NCBI GenBank assembly: GCA_900708905.1
Contig: CAADRB010000044.1
Coordinates: forward strand, 912,463-976,462
Reading direction: 5' to 3'
DNA from: Hymenolepis diminuta
Taxonomy: Eukaryota > Platyhelminthes > Cestoda > Cyclophyllidea > Hymenolepididae
Length of the DNA stretch: 64,000 nucleotides
In this document: positions 11,660 to 25,400 of the stretch, piece by piece
Layout of the letters: each line of letters begins with the position of its first letter
Position numbering within the stretch: the stretch's first letter is position 1
Position numbers and translations under genes: made by a program
The notes under the pieces: model-generated
Database searches by the model: none
The model's input: the letters and a program-made list of their open reading frames with translations, nothing else
What the model was told of the DNA's origin: nothing

Positions 11660-14600
11660 ATGGCTTCTCTCTTCCATCTTCTTGGATGTTGCTGTAGCCG
11701 CTCTAACCACCAGAAACGCAACAATTGGGAAGACAATGTGCGTCTCTACAGTGATGAAGAGGATATTGGACAGGATATCCCGGTGATAATGCCAATGTAC
11801 ACCCTCAAGCAACCCCAGCCACAAACAACTGTTCGACTTGATTTAGCCTCAGCTGGCCAATATGCGGTGATTGTGAAGAACAGCACGAGATTGTGTGGGA
11901 GCGGCGCCGCTAGAGCAAATGTCCCAATTGTACAGGATAAGGCCTACTTTGAAGTGAAAATTCAGACCACTGGTCTATGGGCAATTGGTTTGTGTCATTC
12001 CAAGGTGAGTCCTACTACTTATTTCAAATAAATCGTATAGAATTATTAAGAGAATTACACTCTTAAACATAACTGATATTCGAAACTTATGCTGTGTTTT
12101 TGTTATTATTGAAATCGGACACAAGGATTATTTATTATTGCCCAGTAATGCAATTTTCATTTGTGGAAAGTAACTGAAATCGATTTACAGAAAGTCCAAT
12201 GATTGACCATGAAGAGGGGTTTAAAACCATGCTGGGCAACATTAAGGGGCCGAAGAGTCCCACTTCATGTGAATTTTAGATTCGAATTTTACAACATTTA
12301 CTAAATGGGTAGCTCACGTTCTAAAATTTAAATTTTATGATCTGTTCCCTGGATTGCAGCCAAGGCTTATCTACGATATTCAGTGCTTATTGACCATTTT
12401 TTTAATCAGGAAGGATCGGTTTTGCCGTTTCAATTAATACTTCTTCCAATGGTTGCGAGGTCAAATGATGTTACATGAAATTCCGCAGCTTACGGTTGTA
12501 ACTTACTAGGGCCAAGAGAGCTACACATTTTCAGCTAACAGCGGTGAATTCAAGAGCCAGTACGGATTAATGATAAAATTTAAATCCTCTCATTTTTTCT
12601 TTATGCTCTGGTCACAATTTATCAACTCTTATTTACTAATCTATTTATAATCAATTGACTGTTTATTTTCCTATTTTTTCGACAGCTATTTGGATTTCAT
12701 ACATGATCCTTATGCTACCATTATAACATATTCACAATTGTATCCATTTATTTATGTTTTCAGATTGGCAATCAGTATCTTTTCTTGAACCATTTTGGAC
12801 TATTTCATCCATTAAGACTTCAAACATCGGTCAAGATGGAATGATTTTCATTAGAATATAATGAAAGACGACGAAATTATAACGCGGAGGTTGGTATTGG
12901 AGAGGAGCAGTTGAGCTGATTAACTAAGATTATGAATTTCTTTGTCAAGATTTTTAGTTATATTGCATAATCTTCGAGATCAGAATATTTACAGAGAATT
13001 ACTTGTGAAAATTCTAGTGACATCTGCTAAGTTTACATCATGGTATTATCTTGACCATATGGAGAAAAATGTGTTGAACTAATATTACATACTCCAGTCA
13101 TCGAATGAGAATGCGCTAGAACTGGTAGTACAGAAAGTCAGGTAAACGACGTCTGTTCAGTAACAAACTAAATTTACTTACGAAATGCGAAATAACAAAG
13201 TGCTTAATAGGTTGGGGATAATGAAGCNNNNNNNNNNNNNAGGGATTGACACATCTTTTGGGGTTACAAGTCACTTATGGTAAAAGCAATAAAATTACAA
13301 CTACTCCTTTGCCTCTTATTGGACTGTATTACTATTCCCATGTTTAGATGGTTTTCTACAACTTAAAATTGTAAGTCAGCCAGATGGTAGATCGTCTTAG
13401 GGTTTTTGGCGATCTATCCGCCAAGATCTTGTCATTCTACTTTCATTTGCGGAGGATATATAACACCAAGAATTCACACCAATAAGTTCTCTTTTGAGTA
13501 CACGTTTCAGCTCTCATTGATGGTCTATAATGCGAAGATCAGAATTCTTGGTAGTATTCATCATTCACCTTTCAGCCTCTTCCTTGCATCAGTTTGAAGT
13601 TATCTTTAACCGACCCTTTATTTGTGCAGTGTAGAGGCACCTACTTTTGGCAAGTTGGATTTCAATAACGTTTTTACTAATATCTCATTTCTGTGCCCAT
13701 GGATTTAATCTTTGTCTTTGTAGTTGCGCAGCAGGGTTTCTTAGTGGGACTTTTTCTCCTAGAGCTTTAACGCTCATTTGTCTTCTGCTGTTTAATCCGT
13801 ATTTCGTTCTCTGAGCAGTATTCTGAACAGCCTTTAATCTATTATCATTCGCCTTACTATAGACAACGGTAGATCAATCGTTACCAATAGCTTTGCTTGA
13901 ACCTTAATCGATACAATAGGTCTAAATTTTACAATTTGTATTTTAGCCTTTATGACATCTAGTTATATTAGATCATCGGCAAGATCTTTATCATTCCCTA
14001 GGGAGCCGAGGTAGGTAAAAGAGCTCCCTTGATTGATCTTGCGACCATTTATTTGGGGAGATTATTAATCCAGTTCTATACGGACTTATATTCAGACTGT
14101 TTTATCATACACTATTTCCACCGCACATCTGTCAAGGATGGTTGCAGGCGTTTGAAGGAGTTATTCAGCTTGCCCAATCGACGGAGTGATACGACACAGG
14201 TCATCTGCATATTTCAATTATTTTAAGTACACAATTGTGTATTTTTGATCAAGGTACCATAGTATGTCAGACTTGTATTAAACCACTTTTGTTAATATAT
14301 AATCCTAAAAAAATGGTTTTCAAACTGCAACATGATATTTGTAGTGTCCGTAGGTATTCTTAAGTCCATGCTTTTCTGATTCTTCCACCAATACTGCCTA
14401 AATATTAATGTTGCATGTTTTCCAAAATTAATATATCTAACCACTATAATTTTATTTGCAAAGTGAATAGTTCTCCAATTAAATAATTTTAATTGCAACG
14501 AGTGATTTAGGCATTGAACATCTGGATTGATTAATTCCTGAGAATGTGGCAACCTGTTAAGCTTAAACTGATACATGATCTTACTTTACCACAAGGCAAA

Positions 14601-14958
14601 CATGAACGTCGCAGATGATATCCGAAGGCAGGAGACAGTGTGGGTTCTCTTTAATGATGGAAAAATCTACCACAACTCCGAGGCTCTAATGGAGTTAGAG
14701 ACGAGTGGACCAGAAGAAGGGGACATTTTGGGGGTCTACTACGATCACACAGAGCTTCGATTCACCATCAACGGAGTTCCTGTCTTCTTCCAGGACCACG
14801 GGCTGCGATACAATGGTGTTACTGGAATTCGGGGTACTGTGTATCCCCTCTTAGCTGTAGATAAAGGAGCTATCCTTGATGTACGCTTCACCACATTCCA
14901 ATATCCTCCACGTGAAGGTGGCTATACAGAAATTCGACTTGAGCAAAACATTCTCTGA
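11660..14958 (+). CDS. SPRYD7: SPRY domain-containing protein 7 homologue
   Basis: This is a small single-domain SPRY protein of unknown molecular role, conserved across animals. Two exons, 11660-12004 and 14596-14958, joined in phase 0 (GTGAGT donor, ACAAG acceptor), give 235 aa (human 196). The N-terminus carries a CCC cluster (residues 10-12, LLGCCCS), like the cysteine-rich start of the human protein and possibly lipidated (inference). SPRY landmarks: YAVIVKNSTRLCGSG, KAYFEVKIQTTGLWAIGLC, VWVLFNDGKIYHNSE, EEGDILGVYYDHTELRFTI, GIRGTVYPLLAVDKGAILD, and the ending EIRLEQNIL (human ends FEQQIF). The extra length lies in an acidic segment after the Cys cluster and in mid-domain. The 2.6-kb intron holds an antisense LINE remnant and the N gap. 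The gene lies 648 bp behind CCZ1 on the same strand. Confidence 0.92.
13228..13240. other. Assembly gap (13 N)
   Basis: Thirteen consecutive Ns lie in the SPRYD7 intron. No coding sequence is affected. The true gap size is unknown. Confidence 0.98.
13400..14230 (-). pseudogene. Decayed LINE (non-LTR) reverse-transcriptase remnant
   Basis: Read on the minus strand, 14211-14200 gives YADD within LKYADDLCRIT, the catalytic box of reverse transcriptase. Roughly 200 bp further along that strand, 14025-13990 reads SSFTYLGSLGNDKD, the YLG motif that follows the RT core in RTE/CR1-like and related LINE ORF2 proteins. Beyond it, patches such as NRLKAVQNTAQRTKYGLN and MSVKALGEKVPLRNPA continue the thumb/C-terminal pattern. 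Frames are interrupted by several stops, so the copy is inactive. It lies antisense in the SPRYD7 intron next to the N gap. The clade is not determined. Confidence 0.65.
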
Positions 14959-17900
14959 TGACTGTATCCTAGCCCTATACTTACGCACTTCTTTCAATTT
15001 CCATAGTATATGTTCTCTTTGTTTAAGACGGTGTTTTATACACTGTTTTTTACAATTGCCCCCCCCCCCCCTTATATTCTTTGAGTTGCGAAAAAAAAGA
15101 GATATATGTAGAAACGTATTATTCAGATACGAGTATTAATGGAAAAACGATTCGTTCTTTGATGACTATGGCTTTAGCACTATACCTAAGTACTTATTAC
15201 AGTTTATTCTCTTTAAACGTTAAAATTTTTTTAAATTTTTTTTATTGGTGGTTTGAGCTGAAAAAGGGAGGTTGAGGAGGAATAGGAATATGCTTATAAG
15301 TCATATGCACCAGAATTAACTGTGCTTCATGAATTCATTAGTATGCATACAATAATTGCGTCGAGATAAATGTGACTAGATAATTAATCTTACAACTCGT
15401 TGAATTTCAATGTTGTTGCCACGACCCCGGGTGGTTAAAACATCTCCAAGAAGGTTCCGACATCGGACGCCTGTTTGTCACTTAAAGCGAACTGCCTTCT
15501 TTCCTTTGGCTATGTACCCTTCCCCTTCGCATAGCACATCGCGCTTCTCTTGTGTTTATGAACAAGCTTAATTCCTGTCAGATTCTTTGTGTCAAGAACT
15601 TCGTTTCTTCTCTTTCCATTTTGAGTTTTAATTGCTATCGTGCAACAGACTCTGGTCAGTACACAACTCTTGTTCAATCTTTTGGAAATTGTGGTTTCTC
15701 CTTTTAGCTTGTATCTGTACCCATAGTCTGTACACGTACAAAATAAATATGGGAAAATAAATGCACAGGAAGTTATCATTATCCTAAACTAATTTTAGAT
15801 TTTTGTTACTCAAGAAGTACCAAAGACTGATTTTAAGATTTTAAATAAAGCCACTTAATTGTTCTGATACTCTATTTAGCAAATATCCCTCAGACGGCAC
15901 CTCTTCAGAATATAAAAAATATTGGCCTTCATGATTACTGAGCATGATCCCAAATTCCTTCATTACCATCATATCAAATCCATGCCGTTCCATCCCACTA
16001 AGTGGGCGGCGTCTTTTATCTCGCTCCGTTCCTATCCCAATACGGCTGCAACTGAATCAGCTCCAGTAAAATAAGTAATAAAATAGCCAGTACAGGCGTA
16101 ACTTCTAGACAAATGTGCGGATTTGGGTTAGTAAATAATGATTAGCTACTACATTGACCAATAATGTACTGTTTGGTAAACTAGTTTCTCTCCGTGAACC
16201 ATGGTGCTTTGTCAACAACGCATTTTTGATTTTAATACTTTAAAACAATGGGGCAATATCGACGATACTGTTGCTCTGTTAACATTACATCACTTTTGTG
16301 ATCTGAGTTGGTTTGTGAAAATTCTTCACCATTTTCATTTTAGAAGGTACTAATTACGATTACTTCGGACAGATCTGACATAATTCATTAATTAAATATC
16401 ATACTGCTGTGTTATCACTAATATAATATGAAAATATAATCAGCGGTTTTAAGCTTAGCAGGGACATTCATCCATTACCCTCTATTTAATATATAATGTC
16501 TTTATTTTTTGGATAATAAGTTCCAGGCTTTAAACAAGCTGATTTTAAGTTATTATTTGATCTTTTATTCTGAATACGACTGTTACCGCTATCTCAGTGA
16601 TTTTGTTTAATTAGCTATACAGCCATAGGAAAGGCTTAGTCTACTAAACAAATACGTAGTAGAATGTAAAATATTATTGAAGACAAGGAGAACTTATGTT
16701 GACAAAAGTTATTACTATGTGATCCTACTGTATTGACATGCAAATATTCACCTATGGAACTTTCCAGAACTTACTGTCAACCCACGCATTACGTTAATTC
16801 AATTTTAAAAAAAGAACAACTTCTATTCCGTTTTTAAATGTTCTCATTTTTAATAATGACCTTTTATCTGCAGTTTCTGACTAATGATTTACAGTATCAA
16901 TGTACTTTTTTTGCAAATGAACTTCGGCAATTTTAGGAAAAAGTGCCCTTATGAAAATATTAACGAATGTAAGTTTATTATCAAGAATCCCTCATTAATT
17001 CATATTCCTACTTTGCATCGACTTGATGCTAATACATGGGGTCGATAAAACTTTGTAAAAATTTATTTATAGATGGCTTTTTCAATTTGAATAATGACTA
17101 ACTCGCACAAATGGGTGTGCCTCTTCACCACACAAAGTAAATTTAAATGAACTTACGTTTCTACATCAACTTGTGGCGTCTAGAATTTGAGTAAGGACAG
17201 CAGATTGAAGAAGAGCTCACTATCGTCCATTTTTCGTTTTTTACAGACTTTGGTGGAATAGAGTGGATTATCTATGTTGTCATCCTTTACTTAATGAGAA
17301 TAATTCGTTGCAACATTGTCTAACGTTCCGAAGTTAAGGCTTTATTATCTAGCTTCTGGAACCCCAGAGTGATGCCGAATGACCAGAGATGATTGATCAG
17401 TAGATTCTGATGGAGTATTTATTTCGGTGTTTGTTTGTTTGGAGTTTGCTTATTTTCCACCAATGTTGATCAATATCATATGCATGATAATAAGTCCATT
17501 TATTAAAAGATCACATCGATAGTGTGAATTGAACGATAGAATGTATGGCTTTTATATTCTAATGTGTTGAAGAAAGAGCTATGCGAGATATTACCTTACA
17601 CATTTTGAAGTTCTTTTCACTCCTTAAACCGCCATGTTTATTTCTATTCCTTTCGTTAAGTGGCCTTTAATTAGGAATAAATAAATGAAAGTATGCATCC
17701 GGCTGGGTGAATTACCTTTAGACACTTTTATTATATCCCACAGGACGATGTTTAACCTAACAGGACTAAGCAACGTTCGAGTAGTACTGCATTTCACAAC
17801 ACCGTCTTTGGAGTTCGAGCAGTTTAATAGCAGGTAAAAGCCCCGTTAAAGGACAGTGCAGCTAAGGGGTTATACCAATGTCACTATGTGCTGGATGATG

Positions 17901-18700
17901 TCAAGGCATAATTAACCGATCTCCTGCCACTCCATAATGCCATGCCAATTAACACGAAAAATAATTAGGGTGAGGCAAATGAAGACGAAAAATGTTTTAA
18001 CTGATGCATTCTAAGAACATTAAAGATGAAAAATTTGATAAGTTCATAAATATAAGTGGATCGACCAAATTGCCCCTCTAAGGTTCTCAGTTGTTCTCAA
18101 ACAAGTTTCCAGATTTCATACTCCATATCCCAAAGGCTAATTTTAGATTTGCAAATTAACTGGGCTACAATCTTGTAAAATATCGATTTTTACCACTTTA
18201 TACCTTCTAACACTATTAAAAGGAAGGCGAAAAAATGCTTGCCGTTCACCGGACGTGTAATATCGATTCCACGCTATCGGCACGTCACTTCCATTACGGC
18301 AGTTTATAACATGACGAGGTCAACAGTCGTAAATCCGTTGAGTCTTTGTCAGACCAATCATTCTGCAACGATTAGCTAGTGTAGTCCAATGCTTCAATCT
18401 TCTCCGTCCAGTCACAATCTGAACAAATCCAGTTCAAAGTGTATAAATAGAATATTTATCACATAAATAAATAGTTACTGGACAATTTTCGCCCAGTTAA
18501 GTCTCCGCATTCTTTATCTTTCTCTGAAACCACACATAACACTGAGCTCGACAGCACGTTATGACAATCATATAATAGTAGCGTTAACCGACTGCTATTA
18601 AAGGATAGACCTCCTACGTGCTTATCAAAAGCACCTTTGGATCAAATGTCGACTCATAGATCTCTCCACTATCCTAGAAAGTAAAACTTTCGTCCAACCG
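14959..18700. other. Intergenic region between convergent SPRYD7 and HGS
   Basis: No gene is recognised. A 13-C homopolymer occupies 15059-15071. An 89-codon stop-free stretch at 15510-15779 on the minus strand has no recognisable motif. Moderately GC-richer patches at 17750-17940 and 18240-18420 look like old repeat sequence but carry no motif I can name. Confidence 0.4.
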
Positions 18701-18704
18701 GGAG

Positions 18705-18960
18705 CACTCAATGCATTTCCTCCCTGTGCCCAAGTGAACCCATAAAACGATTATTGGTTTGCTTTTGTCACTGCCCCGCCACGAAAAAAACATCTGTCCA
18801 CGTTTCTTTTCTTGTTCTTAATACATTGTGCCGACCGCCTTGCTGTTATTCTCACTATCATTGTGTTAAATAAATTTTCCGTCTCTTCTCAATTCTTGGT
18901 CCTCTGACTTGCAAAAATCGAGTGTTCACTAGTAATCATTTCGAAGTCCTTAAGTTGAAT
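18705..18960 (+). repeat. LTR-like repeat (family 2), short divergent copy
   Basis: It opens CTCAATGCATTTCCTCC and continues GCCCAAGTGAACCCATAAAACG, matching the TGCATTTCC and CCAAGTGACTCATAAAATG landmarks of the 20114-20472 copy. It ends CTTCTCAATTCTTGGTCCTCTG, comparable to the CAATTGGTGACCTCGG end of the others. An AAATAAAT lies shortly before the end, as in many LTR R regions. The similarity is patchy, so confidence is moderate. Confidence 0.35.
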
Positions 18961-19428
18961 AATGAGCTTTAATTTACTATGATAGAGTCACGTCCCTTCA
19001 CACTATGGTGACAATGGAAAGCTTAAATTATATCAATTGAACGTCCAGGACATTCAGCAAACATATCATCGGATCAGCTTCATAAGTAAAACGTGACAAT
19101 AGGGATGACGCAGATTTAATTAGTCATTCTCTCCCAAAAATTTATAGTTTAGGGGAGGGACGTGACATTACTGAGTTTTTAAATTAATGCACAGCAAAGA
19201 AAGGAGGGGAAGAAAAGCGACGGTAGAGAGGGCAACAAAGAAAATGAAGTGAGATCGCCAACTGATTAATCAATCGATGGGCGGTTAAATTATTCAATGA
19301 ATTCATAAACACACAGTGAGCCAGAGATTGTAGTTCATAATGAGGGAATGGAAAGCAATTGCAATACACGAAAGCGTGTTAAGGGTACATAGAGAAGAGA
19401 GTAACGCGAGGAGATGTAGGCCCGTCAA

Positions 19429-22400
19429 TCACTCGAGGCAGATGAGTTGAGGAGTTGGTGGCCTTCTGGCTCCTTTGTCTGCTTCTACATCCGAGTCCGA
19501 GGCATCCGCTCTGGATGTCTTGCGGGCAGGCATTTCGTCGGTGGGAGGATTGGGCATTTGTTCCAACAAGGAGGGAAGTGGAGGTGGACCACCAGGCTGG
19601 ATGTACTCAACTTGAGGTTGGGTAGGAGCCGGCAGTGCTTGCATCACGTCTATATGCAAGGAAAGTGTCAATGGTGATAACAAGTAAAAAACACATGAGT
19701 ACAGATGATAAGGCCAATCTCTAAACTTTGAAATCAAAGAAAATAACTTTTCATATTTGTTTCAAACTGTAACAACTTTGAGTTGATTATTTATAAAGTG
19801 CTAAAAAAGAAAGCCCACAACTGCAGTCATTGAATTTAAAATGTAGTTTGTACGTAGTATCAGCTTAAAATAAGTTTCAATATCGGTTAGAAAAGCATTT
19901 TCCAACGGAACAGCATCATTGGGCTTCTCTGAAGAAAAATTCCCTTGTGTGAATGAGCGCCGATGAGCATTGAACGTACGACCTCCAACTCAACCGACAT
20001 GAACATAGACGTTAACCATTGGTGTAATAACATACTTGCATATCTGATACCCAGAGAATAAGTGACCAGGTTGGTCTTGATTTAAAATGACCTACAAGAA
20101 TATGATCACAAGAAGGAGATCGGAGGGTGGCTTTATGCATTTCCAAAATTACCCTCTATTCGCACTCATATCCTCACGCAGATCCTTGTCCAAGTGACTC
20201 ATAAAATGCCATTGTATTTCCACAAATGCGCATACGCAAACTTGTCATTTACCCGCGCCCACGCTTCTCTCTCGTCGCCTTCGTTCTCCATCTCTCTCTT
20301 ACGTGCTTGACGCCTCATTGTGATTTGATCAATATTTTTTGGCCTAATCAATTCTTGCAGTTCTGCTCTAAAACTGTTGTTGCTGTTGTCAACCGTTAGC
20401 TACAGTCTTAACTTCTGCAATCAAGATCTGGTAACTCCTGAATTGGTGATCTCGGTTCCTGTTACTCCTTACAATTTGCTAAAAGTTTTAGACTAAAATT
20501 GTGAGGTGAAATGAGATGATGAAATTGTGACAAAAATAATGTATGAACATTGAACGTGGCGTAAATTCTTCAATTCCCTGCACGTGTATGAGTAATTTCA
20601 ATACACACACACACACCAACGCTAATAGCATATTGACATCACCAATTTTTTCATTTCTGTCTCACGTAGTTACGACTTTACTAATCACCTATCAGTACGT
20701 TCACACGGTTTTATTCAGTTCTTTTCTATTCACCATATAGGTAAAGACAAACATATTCAGCAAACTGAACATGCTTTTCAATAGTAGATTTATATTCCAC
20801 GTTAGTATAATTGCGACATATTTTGAATAAACAACCACACAGTTTTGCAACAAAATGTTCACGATTGAACAGTTGATGAAAAAAACGGCAGAATTCAATC
20901 AATAGACAACTCTTGATCTAAAGAGTATACGGTATCTAGATAATTTGGAAATGAAGAGTAAAGTTATATGAGATACTACTTCCAATCAAGGTACGAGAGC
21001 GTACTTAATAAGAACGGGTGTCTTAAGTAAACACAAAAATTTTAATTTTATGTAAACATGTATGAATTTAATGCGCGGACACAAAAGAAAGCAACCCGGA
21101 CAGTAACTAGAATTAGAAATCATTCTAGAGGGGGAAACATTCCAATTATCATAGACAAAAATTATTTTGAATAGTAAAAAGTGGGTAACACGGCTTCCTA
21201 TCCATAGTGAAAGTTAATTGTAAACATCTATTTACATGCCTTACCACCACCAGAAAACTGGAAAAAAGAATAACATCTTGCATTGCACACAACGAAAGCG
21301 AAGGGATAGAGAGAACGGAAATCGGAGAAAAATAAGATCTTCTGCTCCTGATTTCGGCAGTTGTGTAATACGACAGATGACAAGAATTAAGAAACAACAG
21401 AAATAAAATTCCTCTATCCAGGGTAATTAAGGACACCTGCTTTCAGCACGTATAGAAATCTTAGAATTCAAAGGACTTTCAATTAAGGCAACCAAGGAAG
21501 TTGCCTAAATTGCTGTACCACTAACCTTAAGAACGTACGAAATTGCTCCCCTCGAAAGGCAATCTTTTAATAAAAAGTTAAGTAAAAGTGTCTTAACTTA
21601 GTCAATTCGGTGTTCTGTATGTCCATTACCATGATTTCCCAGCATGTGAGAATGCATACAATTATGCGAATGCTATGTTCCAAGAAAGGGACGCCTTAAA
21701 AATAGCTTCACTTCAGAACATGTGCACCATAATTCAACATGTTTACTAACAAATTGAATTAATCAAGCATGAATAACTATGTGGTAGCAGAGTTATAACA
21801 AAGAACAAGTAAACACCAAATTATACGTCACATAACGGTCAAATCTAATTTTGATAAATTTAGAACACATACTTTGCATATCAAAAGAATCCGCCAGTTT
21901 TTGTTCATTACTTGTTGGTGCAGTCATATTCGTGGTCGGTACACGCTGTTCCGTAACTCCATTGGTAGACTTTTGGCTCCCCTGTTGTTGAGATTGTGCC
22001 CGAGGCTCAACTTGTTGTTCTGATTGTTGTTGGAGTGAAGGATCATAGTGCTGTTGTTGTTGCTGCTGTTGCTGAGCTGCATAGTAGTCCGACGGGGCAT
22101 AGCCCATAGGGGGCATAGGTGGCGCACCGTAAGACATCATTGGCGGTGGAACCACGCCCGGATACATTGGCTGTCCGTAACCGGCATATTGACTATACTG
22201 CTGTTGGTAGGCCATTGACTGTTCCATTAATTGACGATTCTGAGCCTCAATTGCATCCTACAGTGCATAAATGGATGGTCATCATCTCGCACAAACTACT
22301 TACTATACATATGAGTAACTGAGCATACCCTCTTTTGTTGACGTAGGTGTTCAACCTTCTGCATCATTTGAATCTGACGTTGGCGGTGGGCTTCTTCCTC

Positions 22401-25400
22401 TTCGCGTCTTCGTTGTTCGGCGTAATCGTTTCGAAGGGCATTTAAAGCTTCGCGAGCTTCTCTTATCTGAGCAGTCTGATCCTGCACCTTTTCCAAACAT
22501 GCTGCGAGTAAAAAAAGAATACACTATTTAATGGATGAAACTCCTATGTCTCTGAGATCAGGCGTTATGAAATCAATACCGATAGATACACACCCGCTAA
22601 ACAGAATGGTCAACCTCACTCGTTAAATCAAGCTAAAAGGGGTGGCAGGAAGGCCCCATGAAAATTACTCAAATTGAGTGTCAAAAACGCTTTTACAAAC
22701 GAGCTTTGTAGTTATTATTACATGAGAAATAGGATATAGCTAATTGCTTTCATTATTCAAGATAGGTTTTAATAATGAATAAGTAATAATGTAACTGATC
22801 AATGGTAGATAAATGATCTGACCCTTAGACCTCAATTATGTGGAAAGAGGTCATGCGTTTTTCATTTACATCAAATTTCTTTGTCTAATTTATGGTTCCA
22901 AAACGGCCCTATTGCATATGCCAAAACAACAAGCCACTTACGCCATTTTTGACGCTTATCTCCTACCTTGGAGATATCAAATAAATATCACAATCCAACT
23001 CAGTGCAAACAAGGAGGGCGAATTGTGAGTGATTGTTTACAAAAAGGGGTCTCCAATGAAAGTAAAACGATAAAGAAATATTTCGTTTCTAAAACATGCA
23101 AAGGAACTCATGTGAGAGGCAATATCTGCAACTTCCATACAGACGCCTTTATAAAGGGCTTTAACTGAACGAAATACTCTCTTAATCTAAAGGCATGAAG
23201 GACAACTTATGGACAAAGTGGGACCAATAGCAACTTGGATTATACATGAATAGATGATTTCAAAATCAAGATCTCAAAATTTCACAATCCGCTTCCCTTT
23301 CCTCATTAACTCTAGTATAAAAAGTCTATGGATCTCTTGTTCCAATCGTATTCTTGATGTAATATTTTAATTTAATCGCTGTAGTAAATAAAACTGTTCC
23401 TTATAAGCGATGGAAGGGGAAAAATTACCGAAAAAATAAGATTCGAAATTGGCAAGATCTCAGACAGTAGCATGAACAATTAAAGATCCTAAGTCAAATG
23501 TTAATAATAATAAACTAAATGTTCACTTAAAGACCTTATTGGTGTAACGAGAACCGAGGTCACCAATTGAGAAGTTAAGAATACCAGCCATTGTCGTGCA
23601 CAAGGGTGAAAATTCAGAGGGTCAGCAAGTTTTAGAGATTAAACTGTAACAGCTGATAATACGAAACAACAATTCCAAAAGGTAGAACACAGTTGTGTAG
23701 GCCCAAACGTATTGCGTAAAGCATGATGAGGATTCGGGAGAACGAGAGAAGAGGGAAGTATACGAGCCAATAAATGACAGATATGTGTGTGCGTGTACGG
23801 GAGTGGAAATACGAAACAATATATAGAATCACTTGAGCAAGAACGTGCGTGAGGATGAGTGAAGGTGTACTTTTAAATGAAATGGGACAGTTATAGAAAA
23901 AAGGAGGTTCGATAACCTCGTCTAGACAAGACATAAAGGTTTGAGTCATAAGAGCATAAAAGCGATAAAACTAACGCATTTTCGTAAAGAAAGTAACCAA
24001 AGAGTAATTTTCGTAAAAGTATCGAGTCATCCTTCAATCTGTTCAAGATATGGTGTCATCTATTTCCTCAATCAGGTATATTAAAGTCAAAGATAAAGGA
24101 ACAGAGTCCACAATCAAAATAACAAATTGAGAACAAAAGATATGAAATAACTCTGTCATCTTTTCATGCTTCAACGTAATTGTTTTTTAATCTGACGATG
24201 ACAATCCCTAGAAGAATACTCATTATTTTTCAGTAAAATATTCTGACCATAAACTCACTTCTTCGTGTCTCTAGATCAGCAGAGTACTGCATTAGTTGAA
24301 TGTTCATTTGATGAAGAGTTCTAAAGAGGGTTTGAAGAGTATTGTCCGCGGAAACTGGTCGACCACGTTGACTGCAGACTTTCATGCGATTATTGAAGAC
24401 ATCAAGACTTTTCTTCAGAGCGCTCAGGAATTCCTCAGTCTTGGGTGAAGTCAGTGCTGGAACGCCAGGAAGAACACTGCCTTCAGGAGGAACCTCAAGA
24501 GAAGCCACCTCTTGTCCTCTTTCACTCTAGAATTAAGGAAAACAAAAAAATAGAAAGAGCGCATTCATCAAAAGTTGTATAGGGCAAATAATTAACCTTT
24601 GAACTTTCGGAATTATCTTTTATCAAAAGAAAATATCATCACAAGGTTTAAAGTGAGAAGTTAACATTATAGCTAGTCACTTGACAGCATTGATTTTATT
24701 AAGAATAAAGAAGCCTGACAATAAAAGAAATCTAGTATGTTCTATGAGTAAGCTTGCGCTGGAGCAGAAATGAACAATAAGAATGCCTAAGAATTATATC
24801 GTTGATATGCTTCTATCTAAATCTATAATTAATGCATTGAAAGATTAGACAAGGTAGAATCCCCATTTAAGTTCATCAGTTAATCCGGCCGCTATAATTT
24901 CCTTTAGAACTAAAGATGAAATAATTTACCATAAAACGTGAAGGACAAAAATAAGGTTAAATGAGACATTTGACGACCTTATTCGTATCAAAGAACGGTC
25001 TGCCGTTAATTGAAATTTCCATATCAAAATTCATAAACGTAAAATAAGAGTCTAAAACCATAAGACAATAATTCCAGATAAGACGTTATAGTCAATAATA
25101 GATAGGATCAAATTCCGTTATGTTTACATTTTTGGATTAGGAGTAACAAGAGCCGAGGTCACCAATTTAGGATTTACCAAATTGTAGGAACTAATGAGCC
25201 AGATCTTAAGTGCAAAAGTTAAGACTGTAGCTAACAGTTGACAACAGCAACAACAGTTTTAGAGCAGAACTGCAAGAATTGATTAGGCCAAAAAATATTG
25301 ATCAAATCACAATGAGGCGTCAAGCACGTAAGAGAGAGATGGAGAACGAAGGCGACGAGAGAGAAGCGTGGGCGCGGGTAAATGACAAGTTTGCGTATGC

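Noticed and set aside
15510..15779. 89-codon minus-strand open frame as a gene
   Set aside because: No recognisable motif, no splice context and no neighbour support. Open stretches of this length occur by chance here.
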